64,000 bases of DNA from contig OW569362.1 in NCBI GenBank assembly GCA_937625935.1, forward strand, positions 458,673 to 522,672, given 5' to 3'. Shown here piece after piece: positions 31,569 to 42,483 of this stretch. How positions within the stretch are numbered: the first letter of the stretch is position 1; the number at the start of each line of letters is the position of its first letter. Below the pieces are notes generated by a model that did not search any database, was not told the DNA's origin, and saw only the letters and a list, made by a program, of their open reading frames with translations. The position numbers and the translations under genes were made by a program. Source of the DNA: Tetramitus jugosus (taxonomy: Eukaryota > Heterolobosea > Eutetramitea > Acrasida > Vahlkampfiidae).

Positions 31569-34335
31569 CTAGAAACTTGGAGATTCCGGCTCCTTGGCGT
31601 CAGTCTTTGATGGGTCTTGACTGAGCAGCATCACATCGTCTTCATCGACAATACTGGAGCTGCTCACGTTCTGTGACGGAGGTCCCATTTGGTGTGCGAG
31701 TGAAACAAGTTGTTTCCGTATGTACTTTCGCTTCCGGCTCACAGTTGAAGCAAGGAATAGTCTACTGTTGTTCACCGGTAGTTCAAACAGCTCGGTTGCA
31801 TCGTCATCATTCGTTCTTGCTTCCTTGGAGTCAAAGTACCGTCTGACAATTTCCTCCGTGTACTGCAATATATAGACTCCACAGTCACAAAAGTTATCTT
31901 GTTGAGGAAGTTGAGCAGAGTGCACCGGGATATTGTCATCTGTCAATTGAATTGCAGGACGATCAGGGTATTCGAATTTGTATCTCTGCTCCAGAAAGTT
32001 TCTTAGGTTGGATATGACGCGCCGATTTGGATGGTTACCTAATGAATCACAGTACATGATCATGCACTGATCATCATCGGTTGCAACTGTGTTATCTCTG
32101 TATTGTGGTGGAATAAGATTCGTGGGATTGCAGATGACAAAAAGTGTCCAATGAGCTGATTCACAAACAGGAACGAAAATCAACTCACTCTCAAACAGTT
32201 TTTCTCCACTTGCAGTTCGTTGTGAACATCTGACAACATCGTTACGTAGCACTGGATAGAATTGGGAGTTCAATAGAATGAATTTTCCCTTGTGTTTTTG
32301 TCCGAGCTCGCTGTGAGAGATGTGTTGGTACCAATAATCAATGATATTGTCATTCAGAAACTCTCCATCATTCAATCTGACTAAATCTCCATTCGTAATG
32401 TGAATATTGTATTTCTTTACGATAACTTCACTCGGATTCTGCCAAATCATGCAGTCATCTGACTGGTCGCTAGCCTGTTTTGTTCTATTTTCAAGCAATA
32501 CCATACTCTGTTCCTCTTCATCTGTATCCACATCATCATCCAAGATGCGCTTTTTCCGAGCGGTAGTTAAACGAGGACTCGGCGCTGATCGATGAGACAA
32601 CGAAGATAGTCGCTGAACTCGGTCAGGCTTGAATGAGTAATCAAACGAAGGATTATTGAAATCTTGAGAAATGGACTTGTTGTTGGTTGGGCTAGACAGA
32701 ATAGACGAACACTCGTGGTGTGGACGCTTGAGCAACTTCTCCAAATCGACATCCATCTTTTGAATCAACTGATCATGCGTGATCTCTGTGCAATTGCTTT
32801 CACCGAACCAATCATTCATTGAAACATCTCCCTTCGTGTTCACAACCACAATACGGTTCTTGCTCGAATCACAATCAAAATACGTAATATCAACACCACA
32901 AATATTCTCAGAGTATCGAAATGCAAAGCACTCGGGCATTGATTTGGTTTTTTTCATGTGATATCGCTCAATGGAGTACTTTGATGAAAATTGAATCAAT
33001 TGCCATGAAGGTGCATTATTGCACGTAATATAGGAATCAAAAATGGACAATTTCAGAGTACTAGCATCACAAGACAAAAATTTGCATTTCGTGGCAGAGC
33101 ACATCATATAGATTGAATTTGAATCATCATCACTAACATGTGATTTTCGTTTAGTTTTGCTATTGCTATCCAGTATCGTGCTTTTCGTCTTACTCGTTGG
33201 TTTCTCCTCTGCAAACAAATCTTCATCCACTTCCACACGTTTCATTGACACGAGTGATGAATGATAAGTCTTGTTACCATGTTGTGCATCGACCGCTGCA
33301 CTTTTCGAATGAATTTTCGGTAATCGCTCAAATTTTGTTTTTGAATGAACGTCCAACATCGATGTGCCACTACTACTACCTGTTCGATTGACAAGATTCT
33401 TAATGTTGTTGTTGCTACTCGATGTTTGTTGCTTGTTTCGATGCTTCCTCACTGATATAATATCATTCATCTCTTTAAAGTCATCATCGTCATCGTCATC
33501 ATCATTATCGCCATCATTCACATCATTGTCATACGTTTCATCAAATAAGCGAGTTCGTTCTCTGACTAGTAGTTTCTTTGGAGCAGAATGAAGTGATTTG
33601 ACTTGAATGGCTCTTCCTGCACTTGCTCCACTACTATTATTCGTTGTTAATGGAGAGAAAAGACTATTTGTTGTTGATGTTACTCTATTCTTGTTTGGTG
33701 ACGCAGCAATATGTGTTTCTCTGAATTTTTTCAAGACAGATGGAACATTGTTTCTTGTTTCTTCAGCAATGAGTGATGATCTTCGATTGATTGTACTACT
33801 ACCACTTGAACTACTGCTACTACTATTTGTCATTTTTAGTGGTACTTTCATGTGTTCGTTTGGACGTGATTTCAATGATGATGATGATGATGACGAAGAG
33901 GAGGAGGAGGAAGATAGGGAGGATGATGATGATGAAGAAGAAGAAGGTGGAGAAGATGAATCATGATGAGTCGACATTGAAATTCGTTGTCTCTTGTTTT
34001 GATGATGATTTGATGTTGTTGTTGTTGAGTCAGCAATGTTGCTTCTCAAGCGTTTTCTGTTATCATTGTGATGGTGATTGTTCGTTGTTGGGACAGAAGT
34101 CTGATGTCAAATAAATGTGTTAGCTATTGTGGTGATACAATACAAAAAAGGCACATGGAGCAGAGTTGAATGGAGGAAGAGCTTTGCTTACAGTTTTAGT
34201 CTTGTACTCTTCGATAGAGCTTGCGATAAAAGCATTCTTTGGCATTCTATGGCAAACGTTGTCAACGATTGACTTTTGTTGTTTCTTTTTTTGCGCAGTT
34301 TCTGATTTTTGTGGAAGCTGCTCAAGAAAGACCAT
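31569..34335 (-). CDS. Ulp1/SENP-family SUMO-specific cysteine protease (2 exons, ~891 aa)
   Basis: C48 peptidase that processes or removes SUMO. Exons 34335..34192 and 34100..31569 join in phase 0 across 91 bp (donor GTAAGC, acceptor GACATCAG). The second exon has no ATG of its own before an upstream stop, so an N-terminal exon is needed. The Met at 34335 (MVFLEQLPQKSETAQKKKQQ) is preferred; in-frame Mets at 34446 and 34476 could extend it. The catalytic domain is C-terminal: DGEFLNDNIIDYWYQHI, then ESAHWTLFVI with the His (codon 32151-32153), YCDSLGNH with the Asp (32046-32048), and QQDNFCDCGVYIL with oxyanion Gln and catalytic Cys (31881-31883). All triad residues are intact. The N-terminal two-thirds are Ser/Asn/Asp low complexity with basic clusters suggesting nuclear location. 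Confidence 0.9.
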
Positions 34336-34953
34336 GGTGTTCACACTGTTTAGCAAGAGCTCTTCGAAAGAGAACAGGTGCTTGGAAGCAAGTGAAAAGT
34401 TGGTGAGTGTTCTGAACTGGTGAGCTGAATGCTCTCGTCTCTGCATTGTCAAATGGATCCAACAAGAAGCTTCCAAAAAACAATTTTCGCTGGTTGGTAC
34501 ATTGCTGGAGCAGTGTTAGTGTTGATAGGATACCCAGGTCGACCTGTTGCATGTACGTTCGGAATGGGATCTCAATCCAGTCTGCTTGTTGTGCATTGGA
34601 TTTCCTAAACACAAGTCGTACTTAACTATCAACCGTACTTTCCGCAGGAGGCGGAGAAAAAAATTCGTTCAAGTTCTCATGCAACCACAGCAGCAACGAA
34701 TGCCAGAACCACCACAGGTACAGGCACAGGCACAAGCACAACTGACAGTTGTTCAACAAATTGGCGATAGTCAGCAGCTGAACAGAAAAAAAAGTGTTAA
34801 ATCTCCTCAAAGTGACTTGCTTTTTGACAAGAATCCATCTTCTATGCCCTTTAATTTAAATTTTGAATCAATTATCCACTCTCTTGCTCTTCCCTTCTTG
34901 TTCAGATTTCCCCAAAATTCTTCCGACAACAAACACACAAAAAACAACAGAAA
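34336..34953. other. divergent intergenic region between SUMO protease and VAMP7
   Basis: Holds both 5' flanks. A frame open from 34547 runs into the VAMP7 intron by chance; its content (Gln/Ala/Pro-rich CAGGCACAGGCACAAGCAC-type repeats at 34715-34745) does not resemble any SNARE N-terminus. No separate gene is supported. Confidence 0.5.
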
Positions 34954-35818
34954 ATGTCATCAGATGGTATGTGAGCTAATCAATCATAATCACTGCTGGT
35001 ACCATATGCAACGTCTCATTCACCGCCCCTTGTTCTTTTTCTTTGAATTTATGATAGATAGTGGAGAAATTCTATATGTCGTCTTGGCCAGACAAGATCA
35101 GATTCTAGTGGAGCATTGCAACCCTAGTGTACGTTCAGGCAATTATCAAAAAACAGTTCAATCCATGCTGTTAAAAATGCCAAAGTCCAACTCGAGAATG
35201 ATCTTTACACATGACAAGTTTAATTTCAATTGTGAAGTGTTTAACGGCTTCTGTATCATATGTATGTGTGACGCGAATTTTAGTGCCGGAGTCACATTTA
35301 ATTTCATTAATGATATCAAGACAAAGTGGTTCGAAATGTATACTAGTAAGAATAATGGTGGAGAAGAGTTGAATGATATGAATGATAGTAGTAGTGGTAG
35401 TAGCAGTGGTAGTGGTAATAATAATATTGGACTCTCTCAGTCCAATCTTAAATCGTTCAAGTCTGTTCTTCAAAAGAGAATGCACTTTTTTAATACGGAT
35501 CCGTCGGCAAATAAGATTAAGAGACTGAAGAATCAAATTGCAGATGTCAAGGAAGAAATGGTGAATAATATTGAGAAGACATTGTTGAGAGGAGAGAAGA
35601 TTGAATTGTTGGTTGATAGGACGAACACATTGAGAGATACGGCGACAAATTTCAAGGGCAAGAGCAAAACGTTGAAGAGATCCATGATTGGAAAGTGGAT
35701 TGCTGTGGCTGCTCTCATAATCTTCTTGTTTCTGGGCTTGGGTTCCGCACTTTTCTTTTATTTATGTGGTGGAATCAAATGCATCGAATCACTAAAGAAG
35801 AATAAGAACAGTGGATAA
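34954..35818 (+). CDS. VAMP7: VAMP7-like longin R-SNARE (2 exons, 257 aa)
   Basis: Vesicle fusion protein of the endolysosomal/exocytic system. The first coding exon is only 13 nt (34954..34966, MSSD plus one base), then a 91-bp intron, then 35058..35818 in phase 1. The joined start MSSDDSGEILYVVLARQDQI matches the longin opening (MAILFAVVARGTTIL in human VAMP7). Longin domain ~8-125 (FNFNCEVFNGFCIICMCDAN; FNFINDIKTKWFEMY), then a Ser/Gly/Asn insert (~140-160), the R-SNARE motif ~185-240 with the zero-layer Arg in LLRGEKIELLVDRTNTL, and a C-terminal membrane anchor (WIAVAALIIFLFLGLGSALF) followed by a short basic tail. An AATAAA lies at 35839. Its stop is 36 bp from the convergent TTI1 stop. 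Confidence 0.9.
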
Positions 35819-35854
35819 TGACAACAATTTTTCGAAGCAATAAACAAGAAGTTT

Positions 35855-38800
35855 CTATACGTTTACGAATTGACTCTGCAGTTGTTGGTCTATCACCACG
35901 GCACTTGTAGACTTCTGGTTGTTGCCCTTTGGAAATGTTAGTATGCCCAAGTTATGGTCAGGTGGTGTTAAGATTGCAGCTTTTGGTGACACACTGTTTT
36001 GTGACTGATAATTCATGAACGAGAGCCAAACTGAGGCGTAATCAACCTTGGAGATGCTGTGAATTATCTTCTGTGCCATCGTTTGCATATCGTTTGGCAA
36101 TCTATGGTCAAGCAGCGGTAACACAAGGTCACAAATCGCATACGCGTGTAGGCATTGTTTGGTACCTCCTGTCGACAAGCGTCTCATAAAAACATTCGAG
36201 GTGTCCTCTGTCAGCGCATGTATGAAGTGCAATAGCGAGACATGCAACTTGTACTCGGGAGTAGTTCGTACGTATGAGTATGGATCACATGTTAATAATT
36301 CTCTTTGGTGTTTTGTTCTCTGGTTGTGTTGTTCGAGAGTGTTCAAGTATTTCAGACATGCCTTGTTGTGGACTATACCTGGGGTGTTGTCTCTTTGGAG
36401 TAATGGATGTGACTGTATTCGAGGCCAAATATCCTCAATGACCTTACCATACATAAAGTCATCGCAGTATTTAATGAGGTGCTCCATGAGATCGAGAACC
36501 TTTTGTTGAACTGGTATTCTCTCAGAATTCGACATGACTCTCGATAAGATGGATGGCCAAATGGAGTGCACCAATGGGAGAGCTTTGTCATCTAAGGTAT
36601 CATCGTTCATGAAAACTCCTAAACTATTCTTCAAAATGTCGATTATATGTATCTGAATATGCATGTCGCTCATCGTAATAAAATTTTTGCACCGACCCAA
36701 TATCTGCTGAACAAGATCGCGTTCCCTCAAAATATAATCTGGATGTTGAATACCATTCTCTTCCTCATAATTATTCTCCATATTGGGGTCCGTTTCATCT
36801 TCAGATTGATAATCGTTTTCATCATCTTCAACTATCGGGCTTATATTAACTGGAGGAGTGTCTTTCATTTCATTCTTTGTTTTGCGGTCATAGCGCTTCT
36901 TACGTTCAACAACTACATGCACCACACTGCTCAGAATTGAGAAGAAGACAGGCATGAAACTATGCGAGTAGGTAGTACTCAAGTGATAGTCATCCAGAGC
37001 TGAAAATATACTGTCCAGCGTATCTTGCATAACTGTAACTATGCTGGTGTCATTCATCTCGTCGTCCGAGATATAACTCTCTCTCAATGCCGCATAGTCA
37101 AACATTGTCCGTAATAAGCGAGGAGTTGAAGGATAAAGATTTAAATACTTCATCCGTTTTCTGATTTCATCAATGATGTAGTCCGAGTTCAGAACAATGA
37201 GGTTCGTAACACGCTGTCGCTGTGTTTGATTATCATACGAGTCTGTTTTTGCTATTCTATCAAGTGTGAGAAGTGCACTATGAACCACATGTTGATAGGG
37301 TCCACCAATATGCTCGAGAATATGAAACAAAGCGCGAAGTAAATATGAATTTCTTGTGGACTGATGCCAGGTTTGCTCGTTAGGATGAACTCGGTTGAGA
37401 ACCTCAAAAAATGTACCCACGCTCTCTAGAAGTAAGCAAGCCAGCAATGCATTATTTTGAGTTAATTCGACAGATACATTGTCCTGTACAATTGCCGTGT
37501 TCCACAACCTTTCATCAAAATAATCCAAAAAGAGTTCATCAATAATATCCATCAGTACATATCTTTCTTCCATACAAGGATCACTGTTTGTTTCAATTTT
37601 CTCTGCGAATCCCATGATAATGTACTCTAAAATCAATACACATTCTTTGTGAAATGATGCAATTATGGAAGAAGGTGGTGCTTTTCGCTCGTTATTGGAG
37701 TATTGGTTGATCAGTTGTCTTAAATGATGTACAAATAGATTAAATGTTTCTATTGTTGAGTACTTTCCAATGTTCCAACAAATAGAAACTGCTGCTCTCA
37801 ATGTACTTTCATCTCTGAAATGCTTCATGATTCTTTTGGGGTAATCGTAAATATCAGCATGAGAATTCGCAGATGAGATGCTTTCTTCGATAATTTTTGA
37901 ATATGTTGTATAATCCAACTCGAATACAATAAATAGAGCATATGAAATCTTCTCTATCATAGAATCTGATGCCTCTAAGATTTTGCGAAGATTGTTATGT
38001 GGTAACACTAATCTAATGTAAGATCCAGCAAGAATAAATACAGCTCTTTTCTCATCTTCGTTCACATTCAACATGCAAGAATTGGGTAATGAATGGATTA
38101 GAGATGAGAATCTCTCCATTATTAGACCTTGAATCCGCGCATCACTAAAGTACATGGATTGCTGATACTGAGAGAACACTTCATTCGCAATATCTGCATA
38201 GCTATTAGCAGGAGCGGATTCATCATTCGCGCTGATCATAATACACTCTATTGTTCTTGGTACACTCATCCATAATGTTTGATCACACTTCTCCAAGATA
38301 AGCTGACACGTTCGTACTAATTCTATTCGCATTTGAGGGGATTTTAAATGAGCGTAGTTCTCTGCACTGAATATGCGCTGAAGAAATGAATCAACATGCT
38401 TTCTCATATTTTGTAGTTTTCTAATTTGATTTGTTATCGTAGTTTTCTCATCAGTATTAGTATTGTTGCTGGTTCTTAGATTCTGGAGCACCAAGTTGTA
38501 TTCTGTTTGATTCATTTGCTCACTAATATGACTATGACGGGATTCATCCTTCTCACTTGTTAGTACTTGCTGATTTCTTTCGTTGGAACACACCAACTCT
38601 AATATCACCCGAAAAGTTTTAAAGCTTTCACATATTACTCCCTGACTTAGTTTTGTACGGTTCGCAGGTCTATTGGATGGTGTAATTCCGTCTTTACTCA
38701 TAGTGATACCAGGCAAAGTGTACAATAATTTAAACAAGGAGCTCACAATACCCGGGAAAACACTCGTTAAAACATCTACATTATTAACAGCTTTCACCAA

Positions 38801-39571
38801 GACAGCAATGGTTATTAGACATTCCTCTCGCAATCGAGTTGACTTCTCATTCATCAGAATGTCAATAATTTTGCTCAAAAATAAGGCGGCAAGTGGTTGT
38901 AGCTGCACGCGTGACAATAATTCGTTTCTCTTTTTCAATATATGCAATTCAACCAAGGAACGAAAACATGATACAAGTATGTGCTTAATTTCTTCTGTCG
39001 AATAAAAGACTGAATTGTTCTCATTGTTACTCGAACTACTATCGTTATTCATCATACTTGCTTGTTCATCTGAATCATATGAAGCATAGACAATAAACAT
39101 GGATTGAAACAATGCCATAAATTTCATCAATTGATCATCATTCAGTGCAATCACCAACTCATCAACACTCTGAAACAACACTTTAAAGCATTCAACAACT
39201 CGTTCTATTATTTTCAATGGTATTCCTCTCGATATCGCAGTACTTGTTGCCTGTGTTGTCGTCACCATCATCATCTTTTTCCGATTCACAAACAACAAAT
39301 AATCCTTTTCACACAACAGGAGCAATGGAAAAGTAATGTATGAAAAGCATTTACAAATGGCAATTCGATCCATTTGATCATGCGACAATTGTTCAATCAG
39401 ATGTGAGAGCTTGTCCAATGCATCAGACAATTGATCACCTGAACTCCCACTGTAGTCATTCACTTGAGAGTACGTGGATATGAGAGTGCATATGGGCTTC
39501 AGTTGAGAGAAGACTTTCTTGATGTGAAATTGATCCTCGGTTTCTTCACTTGTTATTATTTGATCTTGCAT
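35855..39571 (-). CDS. TTI1: TTI1, Tel2-interacting protein of the TTT co-chaperone complex (1238 aa)
   Basis: HEAT-repeat protein that, with TEL2 and TTI2, stabilises PIKK kinases (TOR, ATM, ATR). The N-terminus FSQLKPICTLISTYSQVNDY resembles TTI1 'VLRPVCVQL'. The most diagnostic block is NSDYIIDEIRKRMKYLNLYP then STPRLLRTMF, matching animal '[20 protein letters not shown] / HTPKVLEVML', followed by the same helix pattern (IVTVMQDTLDSIFSALDDYH). The C-terminus repeats the family's order: an acidic linker (EDDENDYQSEDETDPNMENN), an 'IQIHIIDIL' HEAT pair and a final VDYASVWLSFMNYQ block. Helical throughout, no membrane segment. Longer than human TTI1 (1089) through Ser/Asn inserts. Single exon. 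Confidence 0.8.
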   Translation of the reverse strand: MQDQIITSEETEDQFHIKKVFSQLKPICTLISTYSQVNDYSGSSGDQLSDALDKLSHLIEQLSHDQMDRIAICKCFSYITFPLLLLCEKDYLLFVNRKKMMMVTTTQATSTAISRGIPLKIIERVVECFKVLFQSVDELVIALNDDQLMKFMALFQSMFIVYASYDSDEQASMMNNDSSSSNNENNSVFYSTEEIKHILVSCFRSLVELHILKKRNELLSRVQLQPLAALFLSKIIDILMNEKSTRLREECLITIAVLVKAVNNVDVLTSVFPGIVSSLFKLLYTLPGITMSKDGITPSNRPANRTKLSQGVICESFKTFRVILELVCSNERNQQVLTSEKDESRHSHISEQMNQTEYNLVLQNLRTSNNTNTDEKTTITNQIRKLQNMRKHVDSFLQRIFSAENYAHLKSPQMRIELVRTCQLILEKCDQTLWMSVPRTIECIMISANDESAPANSYADIANEVFSQYQQSMYFSDARIQGLIMERFSSLIHSLPNSCMLNVNEDEKRAVFILAGSYIRLVLPHNNLRKILEASDSMIEKISYALFIVFELDYTTYSKIIEESISSANSHADIYDYPKRIMKHFRDESTLRAAVSICWNIGKYSTIETFNLFVHHLRQLINQYSNNERKAPPSSIIASFHKECVLILEYIIMGFAEKIETNSDPCMEERYVLMDIIDELFLDYFDERLWNTAIVQDNVSVELTQNNALLACLLLESVGTFFEVLNRVHPNEQTWHQSTRNSYLLRALFHILEHIGGPYQHVVHSALLTLDRIAKTDSYDNQTQRQRVTNLIVLNSDYIIDEIRKRMKYLNLYPSTPRLLRTMFDYAALRESYISDDEMNDTSIVTVMQDTLDSIFSALDDYHLSTTYSHSFMPVFFSILSSVVHVVVERKKRYDRKTKNEMKDTPPVNISPIVEDDENDYQSEDETDPNMENNYEEENGIQHPDYILRERDLVQQILGRCKNFITMSDMHIQIHIIDILKNSLGVFMNDDTLDDKALPLVHSIWPSILSRVMSNSERIPVQQKVLDLMEHLIKYCDDFMYGKVIEDIWPRIQSHPLLQRDNTPGIVHNKACLKYLNTLEQHNQRTKHQRELLTCDPYSYVRTTPEYKLHVSLLHFIHALTEDTSNVFMRRLSTGGTKQCLHAYAICDLVLPLLDHRLPNDMQTMAQKIIHSISKVDYASVWLSFMNYQSQNSVSPKAAILTPPDHNLGILTFPKGNNQKSTSAVVIDQQLQSQFVNV

Positions 39572-39655
39572 TCTTTTTTTTGTTTTGGAGAAACGGCGAA
39601 AAGTTGTTGTTCGAAAACCAGTTTTTTATTTACACAAGGGAACAAATTGTGAGCT

Positions 39656-40780
39656 TTACAAAGAAGTAGCCAACAATTCAGCAACAACTCTCACAATATC
39701 TCCATTCTTTTCCTTCAACAGTTGCAAGTTGAGGTTTCTGTTAGGGAAACCCATTTCTTGCAAGTTTTGTAGTTCATTGGAGTATTGTGCTTCTTCTTGG
39801 ATGGTTAGCTGTGGATACAAGATGGAATCATCTTCTTGATAGATTGGCATTGTTTCTGACTCTTGCACTTCTTCTTCCTCTTCTTCATCAACGAGATCGA
39901 ATGGTTCTGGAGCTTCAACAACTTGTTCTTCTTGTTCTTCCACTTGTTCTGGAACGTGTTGTGCATCATTACTCACAATAACAAAATCTTCTGTGTCAAA
40001 GTCACTCTCTTCGCTCATTTCGTCATTCTGTTCTTCTTCTTCCTCTTGAGAGGATGGAACACTTGATGTGGATTCAGCAGCAGGATTCACCTGTGACATA
40101 ATGAGTGATTCAAATTCTCTCAACATTCCACCAAACATCTCCTGTGCCAAGTGGCTCTCCTCTGATAGTATGTCCAGCATATCATAGAACCATTGTTTCA
40201 TTTCTTGCTTCTTGACTGGATCAGTGATCCAATCTTGAACCTTTCGTGCATTCTCAATCGTTTTGTCCTTTGCTTGTTCGACAAATGGCTGCACACGCTC
40301 ACTTCCCTTCTTGACTTGCTCAATCAATGGTTTCCATGTTTCCTTGTCCATGAGCAGAGCAAAAGGATCCGAAGAAAAAGTGTCTTGCTCATATTCCTCA
40401 TCATGAGATGACTCTTGTGTCTGTGGAGCAGCAGAAATGGTTGGCTTCTTTGGAAGAATTCTACACTTGATTCTCAATAATTGTTCAGCATTGTTACCAT
40501 CAGTCTGACGGTGGTTAATCAGAACAAATCTTCGGAGAGCTTCCTTCCATTCACTCTCATAGCTCACACTGACCCAATCTTCCTCATCGTCCAGATATTG
40601 AATCAAGATAGAACACTCTGATTCGTGTGCCTGGCCATAGAATTGAGAAACAATTCTCTTGAAATCCGAGAGCGTCGTTGTTCTGGAGTCATTCTCATTC
40701 TCTGTGTTAAATTGGATTTGAATTCTTCGAACTTGATCCGTAGGGTTCAAATAAATCTTACTAGCAATAAAAACTGACAT
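39656..40780 (-). CDS. PB1-LIR-UBA protein, putative minimal selective-autophagy receptor (374 aa)
   Basis: Residues ~10-108 form a PB1 domain (RRIQIQFNTENENDSRTTTL, with the OPCA-type acidic motif in YLDDEEDWVSVSYESEWKEA). Residues ~150-215 are a charged helix (LIEQVKKGSERVQPFVEQAK). Residues ~240-330 are strongly acidic and contain DTEDFVIVSND, which fits the LIR/AIM consensus ([W/F/Y]-x-x-[I/L/V] after acidic residues) that binds Atg8. Residues ~330-374 form a UBA domain (NELQNLQEMGFPNRNLNLQL, with the MGF loop). p62/SQSTM1 and NBR1 have PB1...LIR...UBA; this protein lacks the ZZ finger and FW/NBR1 domains. Oligomerisation by PB1, Atg8 binding by LIR and ubiquitin binding by UBA are inferred from those families. 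Confidence 0.78.
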   Translation of the reverse strand: MSVFIASKIYLNPTDQVRRIQIQFNTENENDSRTTTLSDFKRIVSQFYGQAHESECSILIQYLDDEEDWVSVSYESEWKEALRRFVLINHRQTDGNNAEQLLRIKCRILPKKPTISAAPQTQESSHDEEYEQDTFSSDPFALLMDKETWKPLIEQVKKGSERVQPFVEQAKDKTIENARKVQDWITDPVKKQEMKQWFYDMLDILSEESHLAQEMFGGMLREFESLIMSQVNPAAESTSSVPSSQEEEEEQNDEMSEESDFDTEDFVIVSNDAQHVPEQVEEQEEQVVEAPEPFDLVDEEEEEEVQESETMPIYQEDDSILYPQLTIQEEAQYSNELQNLQEMGFPNRNLNLQLLKEKNGDIVRVVAELLATSL

Positions 40781-41016
40781 GTTTTGTGTGAGTCAATTGA
40801 GAGTTGGTTGTTGTGTGTTTGACGTTTTTGTTTCTGCGGTCAGAAAGGGATCAGATGGTTTCAAGTTTTTCTGCAGCTTGAGGCGGAACTCACAGCTATT
40901 TGAAGACAAAATTTCCAGATGCGCATCATGCTCAAAACTTCCAAATTACAAATAGAAGCAAATCCTTCACGGAGAAATGAGGATACAATGGATCAGCATT
41001 TTATTCTCGTAAAAAG

Positions 41017-42297
41017 CTAATCTGACTCTTGCTGGAAATACTCATACTCGTGCTCTTCACTCTGATTATCATAATGGATGACATCCTTCATGGCAATTGG
41101 CTCATTCTCTCGGAGGTACACAACCTTTGGTGCGAACAAGACCTGTGTTTTGGTTTGGGCCAAATTAATTAATGATCTGACAGTCAAGGAAAATAGCACA
41201 GATAAATGATAACATACATTACGGAACACATAGACAACATAGAGTGAAATACTTCCACAAATGAGTGTCGTATAGAGCTTCTTTCGACGATTGATAAATG
41301 CGGCTGGTGGCAGCTTAACTTCTTGCTTTGGTTTGTCATTGCGTAGAGCATATTCACTCGAACGAGACGTCGATGCATTCGTCAGATAAATATTGGCTTC
41401 AGGACCAAAAGCGTCACTAAAGTATTCAGAGCTAACAGTCTCAACAAACGACTCCAAATTAGAGAATTGACTTAACAATTCTCTAGACAATGGACATTTG
41501 AACGAAATATTCTTGAGAGGTGCGAGATAGGCATACACGATCGCATCCAAGGTTGAAGGCCTTGTGCCATAAAAATACTTTTTATCACCCAGAAGAACGC
41601 TTAATGATTCCAAGCACTCCATAGCACTATTTTTCACATTGTCCTCGTTTGACAACCAATCACTGTACCTTTTGCGACTCAACGAAACAAATATCCATTT
41701 CATAATCGAGTTGCTCTATTCATTCACCGGTTTGTCAGCAACACAACAAAAACAATTTAAACACACACATAAATCAGATAAGCACACACACAAAATAAGT
41801 CATACATTTTGAAACCAACCATTCCAAACCAAATTCTGATAATCAGAATAGTCACCCAATCCCCACATTTGCCAAATGTACAGCGGGAACAATTTTTCAC
41901 TCATCAAATTGATAAAAATATCAATTTCGCCCAATATTTGCTGAAGCGAGATACTACTCGTGTCAGGTATACTCAAATGAACATCCAAATTCACTCCATG
42001 CTCCTTCAAGTAATGAAGGCATTGATAAGGACCCATTGCAACTGATTTTTCACGTCTGAACAGTTGGGGACAAGTTGCATGACTCATCATTTTAGGTTGG
42101 AGAAGGCTGTTGGAGTCAATATCGTGAGAAATGGTGCCACAAGACAAACCACAAAATTTCAAGTAGGTGACTACGGAGAGGGAGAATAGATCCATGATAC
42201 GATATGGTAAATTTTGAAATGAAGAGAGCTCGTAGTTCAAGTGACATTGATTAATTGCCAATGACAATCCATGATTGTTGGTGGTGGGGGGTTGCAT
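41017..42297 (-). CDS. metaxin/SAM37-like mitochondrial outer-membrane protein (2 exons, 396 aa)
   Basis: Exons 42297..41806 and 41715..41017 join in phase 0 (donor GTATGA, acceptor ATGAATAG; intron 90 bp). The protein has a metaxin-type layout: an N-terminal thioredoxin/GST-N-like part (SVVTYLKFCGLSC), then the GST-C-like part with LLGDKKYFYGTRPSTLDAIV, which matches the metaxin motif 'F..G..PSSLDA..FG.L'. The C-terminal third has one or two hydrophobic segments (LYTTLICGSISLYVVYVF; CYHLSVLFSLTV) that could anchor it in the outer membrane, then a hydrophilic acidic end. Metaxins act in the SAM/TOB complex that inserts beta-barrel proteins. A possible extra intron near 41165-41225 was tested and breaks the frame, so I left the region unspliced. 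Confidence 0.68.
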
Positions 42298-42483
42298 TGT
42301 TGATCGTCGATTTTTGATTCAAAGCAAGCAACGGAAAAACAAATTCTTGCCGCCAAAAATATGTTTAGTTCCCTCTGTTCCTGCGATTCCTCAGTTCAGA
42401 AAGGACATCCATACCTAATGTTTGACATTTGACGCAACGACTGGAGGTTGCGACCAAAGCAAAAAACAACAAACCTAAACAAC

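Noticed and set aside
34547-34953. N-terminal extension of VAMP7 from an upstream Met
   Set aside because: Would include an intron sequence and a Gln/Ala/Pro tract before the longin domain; the 13-nt exon starting at 34954 gives a standard longin start.
41165-41225. Possible second intron in the metaxin gene (GTATGT ... CTGTCAG)
   Set aside because: Every donor/acceptor combination tried breaks the frame or creates a stop; the unspliced text forms a plausible membrane segment.
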